Assembly: GCA_008727115.1 (NCBI GenBank)
Contig: CP044131.1
Span: forward strand, 620,001 to 684,000
DNA: 64,000 nucleotides
Reading direction: 5' to 3'
Origin: Comamonas testosteroni
Lineage (GTDB): Bacteria > Pseudomonadota > Gammaproteobacteria > Burkholderiales > Burkholderiaceae_C
Shown here: positions 26,903 through 35,850 of the stretch, one piece after another
How positions within the stretch are numbered: the first letter of the stretch is position 1
How the letters are laid out: the number at the start of each line of letters is the position of its first letter
Notes under the pieces: model-generated
Database searches by the model: none
The model's input: the letters and a program-made list of their open reading frames with translations, nothing else
Told to the model about the DNA's origin: nothing
Made by a program: the position numbers and the translations under genes

Positions 26903-28081
26903 ATGACTGCTCTGGCTTCCTATGCCTGCCATCCCCAGCAAAGCCGCGGTCGTCGCTTTGCCGAGCCCCAGGCTCCCACGCGCAGCGACTTTCAGCGTGA
27001 CAGGGATCGCATTGTTCATTCCTCGGCCTTCAGGCGGCTGGTCTACAAGACCCAGGTCTTTGTCAATCATGAGGGCGATCTGTTCCGTACCCGGCTCACG
27101 CATTCCTTGGAAGTAGCGCAGCTGGGACGCTCCATTGCGCGCTCCTTGCGCCTGGATGAGGATCTGGTAGAAGCCATCTGCCTGGCGCATGACCTCGGGC
27201 ATACGCCGTTTGGCCATGCGGGGCAGGATGCGCTCAATGAGTGCATGCAGCCTCACGGTGGTTTTGAGCACAATCTGCAAAGCCTGCGGGTGGTGGACCG
27301 GCTGGAGGAGCGCTATCCCGCTTTTGATGGTCTGAATCTGACTTTTGAGACGAGAGAAGGTATTCTCAAGCACTGCTCGCGCAGTAACGCCCAGCTGTTG
27401 CATGCCCGTGAGCCTGGTGGCGTGGCACAGCGCTTTCTGGATGGCACTCAACCCTCGCTGGAGGCGCAGCTATGTAATCTGGCCGACGCGATTGCCTACA
27501 ACGCACACGATGTGGACGATGGTGTTCGCTCGGGCCTGATCACCATGACTCAGCTGCGTGATGCCGTGCCTTTGTTTGCTCGCTACCATGCGGCGACCTT
27601 GGCCCAGTGGCCCGATCTGGCAGTACCGGATGCCCAGCGCAAACTGCTCTATGAAAGCATTCGTCGCATGCTCAGCGATCAGGTCTATGACGTGATCCAT
27701 CACTCATCTGCCGGTTTGGTGAAGGCGAGTGTGCGCTCGGTGCAGGAGGTGCGTCAGCATGGGCAGGCGCTGATCGGTTTTAGCCCTGAAATGAAGGCGC
27801 AGTCACTGCAACTCAAGCAGTTTCTGTTCAGACAGCTTTATCGACATCCTCAGGTCATGCAGACCATGAACCATGCCCAGCAGGTCGTGAAAGAGCTGTT
27901 TGCTGCCTACATGCAGGAGCCTGAGCGCATGAAGCCGCGCTTTGTGCAGCGCGCCCATCTTGCAGGCACCTTGCATGAGCGCGCGCGTGTGGTTGCCGAC
28001 TTTGTTGCGGGTATGACGGACCGCTATGCGGCGCACGAGCATGAGCGCATTACCGGGGTGAGACTGCTGGCACAGGGCTGA
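26903..28081 (+). CDS. dgt: Deoxyguanosinetriphosphate triphosphohydrolase-like protein
   Basis: HD-domain dNTPase-like protein of 392 residues from MTALASYACH. The HD metal site is visible as THSLEVAQLGRSIARSL and CLAHDLGHTPFGHAG, with the later Asp in ADAIAYNAHDVDDG. These proteins remove triphosphate from dNTPs; exact substrate use varies in this subfamily. It follows aroB by 83 bases on the same strand, an arrangement common in Burkholderiales. The longer frame from 26837 lacks a plausible ribosome site. Confidence 0.9.
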   Translation: MTALASYACHPQQSRGRRFAEPQAPTRSDFQRDRDRIVHSSAFRRLVYKTQVFVNHEGDLFRTRLTHSLEVAQLGRSIARSLRLDEDLVEAICLAHDLGHTPFGHAGQDALNECMQPHGGFEHNLQSLRVVDRLEERYPAFDGLNLTFETREGILKHCSRSNAQLLHAREPGGVAQRFLDGTQPSLEAQLCNLADAIAYNAHDVDDGVRSGLITMTQLRDAVPLFARYHAATLAQWPDLAVPDAQRKLLYESIRRMLSDQVYDVIHHSSAGLVKASVRSVQEVRQHGQALIGFSPEMKAQSLQLKQFLFRQLYRHPQVMQTMNHAQQVVKELFAAYMQEPERMKPRFVQRAHLAGTLHERARVVADFVAGMTDRYAAHEHERITGVRLLAQG

Positions 28082-28237
28082 AAGGAGCTTGCCAACGGTC
28101 TTGCTGTCAGTGGCAAGCATGGCCCAGTCCGGATCGCTAAAATAACGGCTCTGTGTATCTAGAGCCGGAATATTTCCCGCCCAGTGCGCATTCTTTGGGG
28201 GCGATGCGCCCCCGTTTGCATTTTGGAGGGCCTTGTC

Positions 28238-28855
28238 ATGACCGAAACTTCAACCATCGCCGATCAGGCCTTCCCGCCAGAGCTTGTGATTGCGGATACC
28301 GTGCGCTGGCTGGAAAAGGCAGTCATCGGTCTCAATCTTTGTCCCTTTGCCAAAGGCGTGCATGTCAAAGAGCAGATCCACTATGCCGTCAGCGATGCAA
28401 GCGATGCGCAGGGTGTGGCCGATGCCCTGCACCGAGAGCTCGAAGCCCTGGCCGAGGCCAATGCAGAGAAACGCGACACCACGCTGCTGATCCTGCCCCA
28501 TGCCTTGCAGGACTTTCTGGACTTCAATGATTTTCTGGAAGTCGCCGATGCCATGGTCGAAGAGCTGGATCTGGGCGGCATCTTGCAGGTTGCATCGTTT
28601 CATCCTCAGTTCCAGTTCGAGGGAACGGATGTGGACGATGTCACCAACTGCACCAACCGCTCCCCCTATCCCATCCTGCATTTGCTGCGTGAAGACAGCA
28701 TCGACAAGGCGGTGGAAGTGTTTCCGGAGGCCGAGACGATTTATGAGCGCAATATGGAAACGCTGGAAAAAATCGGCATTGAGGGCTGGCTGGATCTGGA
28801 TGTCGGGGCGCGCTGCCCGGTGACCGGTCATGCTGAGATGAAGGCTGAGAAGTAA
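28238..28855 (+). CDS. DUF1415 family protein
   Basis: A 205-residue soluble protein matching the DUF1415 family by its VRWLEKAVIGLNLCPFAKGVH opening, the QFEGTDVDDVTNCTNRSPYPILHLLRE centre, and the C-terminal RCPVTGHAEMKAEK. Function is unknown. The start at 28238 follows GGAGGG at seven bases. The TAA stop overlaps the ATG of the next gene (TAATG), suggesting coupled translation with the methyltransferase. Confidence 0.85.
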   Translation: MTETSTIADQAFPPELVIADTVRWLEKAVIGLNLCPFAKGVHVKEQIHYAVSDASDAQGVADALHRELEALAEANAEKRDTTLLILPHALQDFLDFNDFLEVADAMVEELDLGGILQVASFHPQFQFEGTDVDDVTNCTNRSPYPILHLLREDSIDKAVEVFPEAETIYERNMETLEKIGIEGWLDLDVGARCPVTGHAEMKAEK

Positions 28856-29780
28856 TGGGCAAGACCGAAAAAAACAGAGCCTGCCAAAGTCTGCCAAGAC
28901 AGGCGCGCAAGATATTGCTGAGCAGCTGGGCCTCAAGCCTGGCCAGAGCGTAGAGCTGCTCAAGGCTCTGCACATCCTCACGCGCGAAGGCAAGCTCAAC
29001 CAGGATTCGCGCCGCAAGCTCAAGCAGGTCTATCACCTCTATCAGTTCATCGAGCCTTTGCTGAAAGAGCTATCCCAGGATGGACACGCCGTGACACTGG
29101 CCGACCATGGCGCAGGCAAGTCCTATCTGGGATTCATTCTTTACGACCTGTATTTCAAGGCCTTGGGGCAGGGGCGGATTTACGGCATCGAGACGCGTGC
29201 ACCGCTGGTCGAAGCATCTCAGAAGCTGGCGGCTGAGCTGGGCTTTGAGCGCATGGAGTTTCTCAATATGTCGGTGGCTGAGTCCACGCGCGCTGACTTC
29301 ATGCCTGAGCGGTTCGATGTGGTCACGGCCTTGCACGCCTGCGATACGGCGACAGACGATGCGATCGCCTTTGGATTGGAAAAGCAGGCCAGGGCCATGG
29401 TGCTCGTGCCTTGCTGCCAGGCGGAAGTGGCCGTGTGCCTGCGCCAGTCCAAGGCCGTGAGTCTGGCGCGCACTCCGCTGGCCGAGCTGTGGCGCCACCC
29501 GATTCATACCCGCGAGATGGGCAGCCAGATCACCAATGTGCTGCGCTGTCTGTACCTGGAGGCCTGCGGCTACCAGGTCACGGTCACCGAGCTGGTGGGC
29601 TGGGAGCACAGCATGAAAAACGAGCTGATCGTGGCCCGCTATACAGGACAGAAAAAGCGCAGTGCAGCTCAGCGCTTGCGTCAGTTGCTGGCCGAGTTCG
29701 GTATCGAGGCCCTGCTGCAAAGCCGTTTCAGTGCTTTGCCGGAACTGCAAAAAAGTGAGCGTGAGGCGCCTGCTGTATAA
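28855..29780 (+). CDS. SAM-dependent methyltransferase whose start and body are in different frames
   Basis: The body, from about 28875 to 29780, encodes a class I methyltransferase: helical N-terminus LGLKPGQSVELLKALHILTR, SAM-binding LADHGAGKSYLGFILYDLYF, GIETRAPLVEAS, and the CCQ segment VLVPCCQAEVAV. No ATG, GTG or TTG in this frame precedes the conserved N-terminal region; the first ATG in frame is 29058, inside the domain. The ATG at 28855 overlaps the DUF1415 stop but its frame ends at 28953 after 32 codons. The frames meet at GAAAAAAAC (28867-28875), where A_AAA_AAC is a classic -1 slippery heptamer. One step back gives MGKTEKKQSLPKSAKTGAQD and a full protein. Programmed or transcriptional slippage, or a one-base deletion or sequencing error in the A run, all fit. 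Confidence 0.8.
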
Positions 29781-29896
29781 AGATTTCAGATAGGAAATGA
29801 TCTGAAACCACTATATAGCAATCGCTGGCTGCTTCTGTTTCAGGAGTTCACGAGCATCGCTGAAGTGCAGGCATGCAGCACCTCAGCAATTCAGGC

Positions 29897-31492
29897 TCAA
29901 GCCTGGGTCAAGCGCTGCATCAGCCTCTGAGTGGAAGCATCGATGCCATTCCAGTCACCGCTTTCCTGGCGGGCATGCAACTGAGTGGCCAGCTTCTTGC
30001 CAAGCTCCACGCCCCATTGGTCGAAGCTGTTGATATCCCAGATGGCGCCCGAGACAAAGATGCGGTGTTCATACAGCGCGATTAAGGCACCCAGTGAGGC
30101 AGGGTCCAGTCTTTCAAGCATCAGAAAGCTGCTGGGGCGATTGCCGGGGCAGTCCTTTTCCAGACCTTCTCCGTGGCGCCCCACCATCAGCGCCTGAGCT
30201 TGGGCAATGGCGTTGACCACCAGACTTTGATGGTGCTTGCCCAGGTACTTTCCTCCGTCGCGCAGGGTAATGAACTCGACCGGTATGACATCCTGGCCCT
30301 GGTGCAGCATCTGGAAGAAAGCATGCTGACCATTGGTGCCGGGCTCGCCCCAGATCACCGGCGCGGTCGCGGCAGAGAGTCGAGCGCCTTGTTTGCTGAT
30401 GCTTTTGCCGTTGCTTTCCATCTCCAGCTGCTGCAGATAGGCCGTCAGGCGCCGCAGTCCATGGCTGTACGGTGCAATGCAGCGGCTGGGAAACTGGCAG
30501 AAATTGCGATACCAAACGTCCAGCAAGCCTAGGCGCACCGGGAGATTGCTCTTAAGAGGGGCTGTGAAAAAGTGGGCATCCATCGCATGTGCGCCATCCA
30601 GTAGTGCCCTGAACTGTTCCGAGCCTATGGCGATGGCAATGGGCAGCCCAATGGCGGACCAAAGCGAAAAGCGTCCACCCACCCAGTCCCAGAAGCCCAG
30701 CGTGCGCTGTATGCCGAATTCTTTGGCTGCTTCTACGTTGGTGGTGAGGGCGATAAAGTGCTGGTCGATGGAGCAAAGAGCTTGCGGATCTTCGCTTCCA
30801 CCATGATCCAGAAACCATTGCCTGGCTGAGCGCGCGTTCAGCATGGTCTCGGCCGTGGTGAATGACTTGGAGGCGATCAGAAACAGCGTGCTTTCAGGCT
30901 TGACCCTGCGCAGCACATGACCCAATTCATGCCCATCCACGTTAGAGACAAAATGAAAACGCTTTCCGGCGTCGGTCCAGTCCTCCAGGGCGTTGACTAC
31001 GACTTCCGGTCCCAGATGCGAGCCGCCAATGCCGATATTGACGATGTCGGTGATCTGCTTGTTGCTTCTGACCTGCTCGGCCAAGGCAAGCATCTGGTTC
31101 AAAGTGCTATGAACCTCATCCAGGGCCGCATGCATTCCTGGTGTCCAAGACTGAGCGGCCGAGGCCAGCTGGCCGCCACCTGCAGGAGTGCGCAGCAGCC
31201 AGTGCATGGCGCTGCGTTGTTCACTGGTATTGATGGCCTTACCGGCCAGCATGGAGTTGCGCTTTTGTTCGAACCGGCTTTCAACAGCGAGCTGCCGTAG
31301 CAACGCCTCGGTATCTTTAGTCCAGAGGTTCTTCGACAGGTCGGCAAAGACATGGGGCGCCTGCTGACTCAGGTCTTCAAGACGTTTTGAATCTTGCGCA
31401 AAGGCTTGCCGCAAATCCAGGTGTTGGATTTGCGACCGGTAATGGCTTTGCAAAGCCTGCCAGGCAGGCAGTTCGTGACAAAGAGGCGTCAA
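29897..31492 (-). CDS. pgi: Glucose-6-phosphate isomerase
   Basis: Interconverts glucose 6-phosphate and fructose 6-phosphate. The 531-residue length is normal. The phosphate site is IGIGGSHLGPEVV, the signature DWVGGRFSLWSAIGLPIA is present, with GEPGTNGQHAFFQMLHQG and the C-terminal NSFDQWGVELGK. The start is a TTG (31492) with GGA seven bases upstream; no better start is seen. It follows tal by 16 bases on the same strand, so the two form an operon for non-oxidative sugar phosphate interconversion. Confidence 0.95.
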   Translation of the reverse strand: MTPLCHELPAWQALQSHYRSQIQHLDLRQAFAQDSKRLEDLSQQAPHVFADLSKNLWTKDTEALLRQLAVESRFEQKRNSMLAGKAINTSEQRSAMHWLLRTPAGGGQLASAAQSWTPGMHAALDEVHSTLNQMLALAEQVRSNKQITDIVNIGIGGSHLGPEVVVNALEDWTDAGKRFHFVSNVDGHELGHVLRRVKPESTLFLIASKSFTTAETMLNARSARQWFLDHGGSEDPQALCSIDQHFIALTTNVEAAKEFGIQRTLGFWDWVGGRFSLWSAIGLPIAIAIGSEQFRALLDGAHAMDAHFFTAPLKSNLPVRLGLLDVWYRNFCQFPSRCIAPYSHGLRRLTAYLQQLEMESNGKSISKQGARLSAATAPVIWGEPGTNGQHAFFQMLHQGQDVIPVEFITLRDGGKYLGKHHQSLVVNAIAQAQALMVGRHGEGLEKDCPGNRPSSFLMLERLDPASLGALIALYEHRIFVSGAIWDINSFDQWGVELGKKLATQLHARQESGDWNGIDASTQRLMQRLTQA

Positions 31493-31508
31493 AAGAAATT
31501 CCAGTTAA

Positions 31509-32471
31509 TCATGCTGCGGCTTGCTGCATCAATGCTTCCAGCTTCAGCGTGTCTGCGGTGAAAGCACGAATGCCTTCTGCCAGCTTTTCCGTGGCCATGG
31601 CATCTTCGTTCAGCGCAAAGCGAAACGAGGCCTGGTCATGCAACACGCGCTCATGCAGCTGGGCTCGGGCCTTGCCCGGATCCAGGGCGCGGGCGACGGG
31701 CTGCATTTCATTTTGCTGTGCACAAAGCTGGGCCAGCAAATCAGGTGCAATGGTAAGCAGGTCACAGCCGGCCAAAGCCAAAATCTGGCCGGTATTACGA
31801 AAGCTTGCACCCATGACCTCGGTGGAGATATCGAAGTGCTTGTAGTAATCGTAGATTTTTTTGACCGAGCGCACGCCTGGGTCGTTTGCTCCCGCCATGG
31901 CAGATTCGTCCCATTGGGCCCCTGCCTGCTTTTTGTACCAGTCGTAAATACGACCAACAAAGGGGGAAATCAATTGCACCTTGGCTTGGCCGCAGGCCAC
32001 GGCCTGGCAGAAGGAAAACAGAAGTGTGAGATTGGTGTGGATGCCGCGTTGCTCCAGAATGCGCGCCGCTTCAATCCCTTCCCAGGTGGCTGCCATCTTG
32101 ATGAGCACGCGCTCGGTGTGAATTCCGGCGGCCTGATAAAGCTCGATCAGACGCTCGGCACGCGTGACTGTGGCCACGGTGTCAAAGGAAAGGCGGGCGT
32201 CGACCTCGGTGGATACGCGGCCAGGAATCGTATCCAGAATCTCGCAGCCAAAGCGCACGAGAATCCGGTCCATGATTTCATCAAGGCCTCGATCCTTGAA
32301 TTGAGCCACAGTCGCGCGCATCAACGGAGCATATTCAGGCTTTTGAACGGCCTTGAGAATCAGGGATGGATTGGTGGTGGCATCTTGCGGTTGAAACTGC
32401 GCCAGCTGATGAAAATCCCCGGTGTCCGCGACCACGGTGGTGAATTGCTTGAGAGCCTCCAACTGATTCAT
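31509..32471 (-). CDS. tal: Transaldolase
   Basis: Pentose phosphate enzyme moving a dihydroxyacetone unit between sugar phosphates through a Schiff base. From [14 protein letters not shown] it is 320 residues. The Schiff-base Lys is in [16 protein letters not shown], with [14 protein letters not shown] near the N-terminus and [12 protein letters not shown] in the middle. An ATG two codons upstream (32477) is equally close to a weak AAAGG ribosome site. It heads the tal-pgi operon and is divergent from a HexR-like regulator. Confidence 0.95.
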   Translation of the reverse strand: MNQLEALKQFTTVVADTGDFHQLAQFQPQDATTNPSLILKAVQKPEYAPLMRATVAQFKDRGLDEIMDRILVRFGCEILDTIPGRVSTEVDARLSFDTVATVTRAERLIELYQAAGIHTERVLIKMAATWEGIEAARILEQRGIHTNLTLLFSFCQAVACGQAKVQLISPFVGRIYDWYKKQAGAQWDESAMAGANDPGVRSVKKIYDYYKHFDISTEVMGASFRNTGQILALAGCDLLTIAPDLLAQLCAQQNEMQPVARALDPGKARAQLHERVLHDQASFRFALNEDAMATEKLAEGIRAFTADTLKLEALMQQAAA

Positions 32472-32715
32472 ATCCATCCTTTGCTGTGTTTCAAACGAAT
32501 CGGCAAGTGTAGGGCGCGGAATCATGAATGAGAATGATGCTGCAAAGCAGATTATCCAGAGAGCACTCAGGCAAACCCTGCTGGATATGACGGCTCTTGT
32601 CTTTATTTGCCGAAATATTCAAGTTTTGTTGCCATTTTTCGAGGGGCTCGAGGCTTCGGTCTTATGCTTGCCATCTTCTGTGCTCATTCACTGACTCTTT
32701 CTTACCTGCGCCCAT

Positions 32716-33564
32716 ATGCTCGATCGCATCACCGCCTCACTTCCGTCCCTGGCGCCTGCAGAGCAGCGTGTTGCGCGTCTGGTGCTGGCTGACCCCAGGG
32801 CCTTTGCCCATCTTCCGGTGCGGGAGCTGGCGGAACGTGCCCATGTCAGCAAGCCGACCGTGGTGCGGTTTTGCCGCAGCATGGGCTATGACGGCCTGGC
32901 GGATTTCAAGCTCAAGCTGGCGGGGAGTGTCAGCGAAGGCGTGCCCTTTATTCACCGCAGTGTCGACAGTGATGACAAGACCAGTGATGTGATGGTCAAG
33001 GTGGTGGACAATGCGGTGGCTGCTTTTTTGCAGTATCGCAATGCGGCGAGCACGGTGGCCATTGAGCAGGCAGCTCAGGCCATTGCCGGAACCTGGCAGA
33101 CTGGCAAGCGCATCGAGTTTTACGGCGCCGGCAACTCTGGCATCGTGGCGCTGGATGCGCAGCACAAATTTTTCCGTCTGGGTGTGACCAGCCTTGCTAC
33201 CAGCGATGGGCATATGCAGGTGATGAGTGCCACCTTGCTGGGCCCAGGCGATTGCGTGGTCATCATTTCCAATTCTGGCCGCACGCGAGATCTGATGGAT
33301 GCTGCGGATATAGCTCGCAAAAACGGAGCAACCACGATTGCCATCACGGCCAGTGGCTCCCCTCTGGCATCGGCCTGCCAGGTGCATCTGGCAGCCGACC
33401 ACCCGGAAGGCTACGACCGCTACAGCCCCATGGTGTCGCGATTGCTGCATTTGCTCATCATCGATGTGCTGGCGACTTGCGTGGCTTTACGCATCGGACC
33501 AGCGCTGCAGCCAGCGCTGGAGCAGATGAAAAACAACCTCAGAGCCAAGCGCTACACGGGCTAG
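32716..33564 (+). CDS. HexR-like RpiR-family transcriptional regulator
   Basis: A 282-residue regulator with an N-terminal RpiR helix-turn-helix (about 1-77; RELAERAHVSKPTVVRFCRSMGYDG) and a C-terminal SIS sugar-phosphate domain (about 125-255; EFYGAGNSGIVALDAQHKF and VVIISNSGRTRDLMDAA). This architecture is that of HexR, which senses 2-keto-3-deoxy-6-phosphogluconate and controls central carbon genes. Divergent placement from tal-pgi supports control of that operon. I did not see a clear TGTAATTAAATTACA-like site in the shared intergenic region, so the regulon is inferred. Confidence 0.85.
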   Translation: MLDRITASLPSLAPAEQRVARLVLADPRAFAHLPVRELAERAHVSKPTVVRFCRSMGYDGLADFKLKLAGSVSEGVPFIHRSVDSDDKTSDVMVKVVDNAVAAFLQYRNAASTVAIEQAAQAIAGTWQTGKRIEFYGAGNSGIVALDAQHKFFRLGVTSLATSDGHMQVMSATLLGPGDCVVIISNSGRTRDLMDAADIARKNGATTIAITASGSPLASACQVHLAADHPEGYDRYSPMVSRLLHLLIIDVLATCVALRIGPALQPALEQMKNNLRAKRYTG

Positions 33565-33591
33565 CAGATATAAAAATGATTCTTTGAAGGC

Positions 33592-34803
33592 TTAGACCTT
33601 CTCCAGAATCACAGCAATGCCCTGGCCCACGCCGATGCACATGGTGCACAGGGCGTAACGGCCACCTAAGGTATGCAACTGGTTGACAGCTGTGGTTGCC
33701 AGGCGTGCGCCTGATGCACCCAGCGGGTGGCCCAGAGCAATGGCGCCACCCCATTGATTGACACGTGGGTCATCGTCTTTCAGTCCTAACTCGCGTAGCA
33801 CAGCCAGCCCCTGGGCGGCAAAGGCTTCGTTGAGTTCAATGATGTCCATCTGCTCCAGCTTCAAGCCGGTCAGCTCCAGCACCTTGCGCGTGGCTGGCGC
33901 GGGGCCTATGCCCATGATGCGCGGCGGAACGCCTGCGACAGCCATGCCCACCACGCGTGCCTTGGGCGTCAAGCCATATTGCTTGGCAGCTTCTTCATTG
34001 GCCAGCAGCAGGGCGCAACTGCCGTCATTGATGCCAGAGGCATTGCCAGCGGTCACCAATCCATCAGGGCGAACCACGCCTTTGAGCTTGCCCAGCGCTT
34101 GTAGTGTTGTGGCTCTTGGGTGCTCATCCTGGCTCACAACAACGGGGTCGCCTTTTTTGCTGGGAATATGAACGGGAACAATCTCCCGCGCCAGATGCCC
34201 AGCGGCAATGGCGGCAGCAGCCTTTTCCTGGCTGGCCTGCGCCATGCGGTCTTGTGCTTCGCGTTCGATCTTGAATTCGATGGCGACGTTTTCGGCGGTC
34301 TCGGGCATCGAGTCCACGCCGTACATGGCCTTCATCTGTGAATTGATGAATCGCCAGCCAATGGTGGTGTCATAAATTGCATTGCTGCGCGCAAAGGCAG
34401 ACTCAGCCTTGGGCATGACAAAGGGGGCGCGACTCATGCTTTCCACGCCCCCAGCAATCATGAGACGGGCTTCGCCGGCCTTGATTGCGCGTGCTGCTGT
34501 GCCTACGGCGTCCAGACCTGAGCCGCAGAGACGGTTAATGGTGACGCCGGCCACCTCCACAGGCAGGCCTGCCAAGAGGGAGGCCATATGTGCCACGTTG
34601 CGGTTGTCTTCACCCGCCTGGTTGGCGCAGCCATAGATCACATCGGTCACCGCTGTCCAGTCCACGCTGGGGTTGCGCTCCATCAAGGCTTTGAGGGGCA
34701 GCGCCGCCAGGTCATCGGTGCGCACGCAAGATAGCGCACCACCGTAACGCCCGATAGGAGTGCGGATGGCATCGCAGATAAAGGCCTGTGTCGTGCTATT
34801 CAT
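33592..34803 (-). CDS. pcaF: 3-oxoadipyl-CoA thiolase
   Basis: Thiolase of 403 residues that cleaves 3-oxoadipyl-CoA to succinyl-CoA and acetyl-CoA, the last step of the beta-ketoadipate pathway for aromatic degradation. Catalytic residues are Cys in NRLCGSGLDAV, His in ALGHPLGASGAR and Cys in TMCIGVGQG. The NAIYDTTIGWRFIN and YGVDSMPETAENVA segments are typical of PcaF rather than generic acetyl-CoA acetyltransferases. It is alone here, away from other pca genes. Confidence 0.88.
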   Translation of the reverse strand: MNSTTQAFICDAIRTPIGRYGGALSCVRTDDLAALPLKALMERNPSVDWTAVTDVIYGCANQAGEDNRNVAHMASLLAGLPVEVAGVTINRLCGSGLDAVGTAARAIKAGEARLMIAGGVESMSRAPFVMPKAESAFARSNAIYDTTIGWRFINSQMKAMYGVDSMPETAENVAIEFKIEREAQDRMAQASQEKAAAAIAAGHLAREIVPVHIPSKKGDPVVVSQDEHPRATTLQALGKLKGVVRPDGLVTAGNASGINDGSCALLLANEEAAKQYGLTPKARVVGMAVAGVPPRIMGIGPAPATRKVLELTGLKLEQMDIIELNEAFAAQGLAVLRELGLKDDDPRVNQWGGAIALGHPLGASGARLATTAVNQLHTLGGRYALCTMCIGVGQGIAVILEKV

Positions 34804-34959
34804 TCGATGCCTCCGATGTGCTGGCGGTTTGTGCTGACCAGTCTAGCGAGACGCTCTGACTTTGCCTTGCCCATCTGTGACAGTGTTTTTGCAAACTTCG
34901 CTGTTTGCGTGGCTGCTCATGCGCCAGATAATTGCAAGTCACTGCAGTCGTACAACACC

Positions 34960-35667
34960 ATGGCCCGTCTTCCTCGTCTTACGCTGGCAAATATGCCGCA
35001 CCACATCATTCAACGCGGCAACAACAGCGGCGAGATTTTTGTGGATGTACAAGATAGGCTGGCCATGCTTGATTTGATGCGGGAGATGGCCAGACGCTTC
35101 AAGGTTGATGTGCATGCCTATGTGCTCATGCCCAATCATTTCCATCTTTTGCTGACACCCCAAACGGAGCAAGGTGTGCCTCAGTTCATGCAGGCGGTAG
35201 GAAGAAGCTACGTGCGTTACTTCAACAACCGGCATGGGCGTACGGGGACTTTGTGGGAGGGGCGCTACCGATGCACTGTGCTGCAGGCACAGAAGTGGTT
35301 GCTGCCCACCATGGTTTCCATGGATCTCAACCCCGTGCGTGCGGGACTGGTGTCGCGTGCAGTGGACTGGCCCTGGTCCAGTTATGCGCACAACGCGGGT
35401 TTGCAAAGCGATGCGCTGATCAGTCCACATGCTGTTTTCTGGGCTCTGGGCAACACGCCGTTTGCACGAGACGCTGCCTATGTCAAAGCAATTGAAGAAG
35501 GCCTGAGTGCTGATGCGCAAGAGCAAATCAGCCATGCGGCTTTGCGTGGCTGGGCCTTGGGTGAGGCAGACTTTATTGAAGATTTGCAACGCAAAACCGA
35601 GCGTCGCTTGAAGCGCCAGCAAGCCGGAAGACCCGCAGTACGCACAGCTTCGGTGCACAGCTCTTAA
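34960..35667 (+). CDS. REP-associated tyrosine transposase (RAYT, Y1 family)
   Basis: Single-strand DNA transposase-like protein of 235 residues from MARLPRLTLANMPHHIIQRG. The HUH motif is in MPNHFHLLLTP and the nucleophile Tyr is probably in GRSYVRYFNNRHGR, followed by GTLWEGRYRCTVLQ. It differs from mobile IS200/IS605 TnpA in having the long basic C-terminal tail (KTERRLKRQQAGRP), typical of domesticated RAYTs that act on hairpin repeats. The upstream frame to 34807 overlaps the pcaF start region and is not supported. A duplicated CCCTAATTAAA motif with a hairpin lies just downstream. Confidence 0.87.
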   Translation: MARLPRLTLANMPHHIIQRGNNSGEIFVDVQDRLAMLDLMREMARRFKVDVHAYVLMPNHFHLLLTPQTEQGVPQFMQAVGRSYVRYFNNRHGRTGTLWEGRYRCTVLQAQKWLLPTMVSMDLNPVRAGLVSRAVDWPWSSYAHNAGLQSDALISPHAVFWALGNTPFARDAAYVKAIEEGLSADAQEQISHAALRGWALGEADFIEDLQRKTERRLKRQQAGRPAVRTASVHSS

Positions 35668-35720
35668 AAACTGAATAACTATCTCGTTGTTTTTATTGAG
35701 TAGCTGCTTTTGTTTTTATA

Positions 35721-35782
35721 TGTCCCTAATTAAATTCCAAGAAAAAAACTCTGCCTTTAATTATCATCTGACCCTAATTAAA
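35721..35782. repeat. Duplicated motif and hairpin beside the RAYT gene
   Basis: TGTCCCTAATTAAA (35721-35734) and TGACCCTAATTAAA (35769-35782) are direct repeats 48 bases apart with one mismatch. The second also pairs with TTTAATTA (35756-35763) as an 8-bp hairpin whose loop is TCATCTGACCC. RAYT proteins recognise small hairpins with a nearby short motif, so this is a candidate recognition or boundary site. Confidence 0.5.
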
Positions 35783-35850
35783 AAATATTGCATGAGGTCA
35801 TGCATTGCCGTAATCTCGCATTCCCTGCGATTGATATAAGAGGATTCCCC

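Noticed and set aside
29784-29807. Terminator after the methyltransferase gene
   Set aside because: TTTCAGAT/ATCTGAAA can pair with an 8-base loop, but the stem is AT-rich and there is no T run on the needed side.
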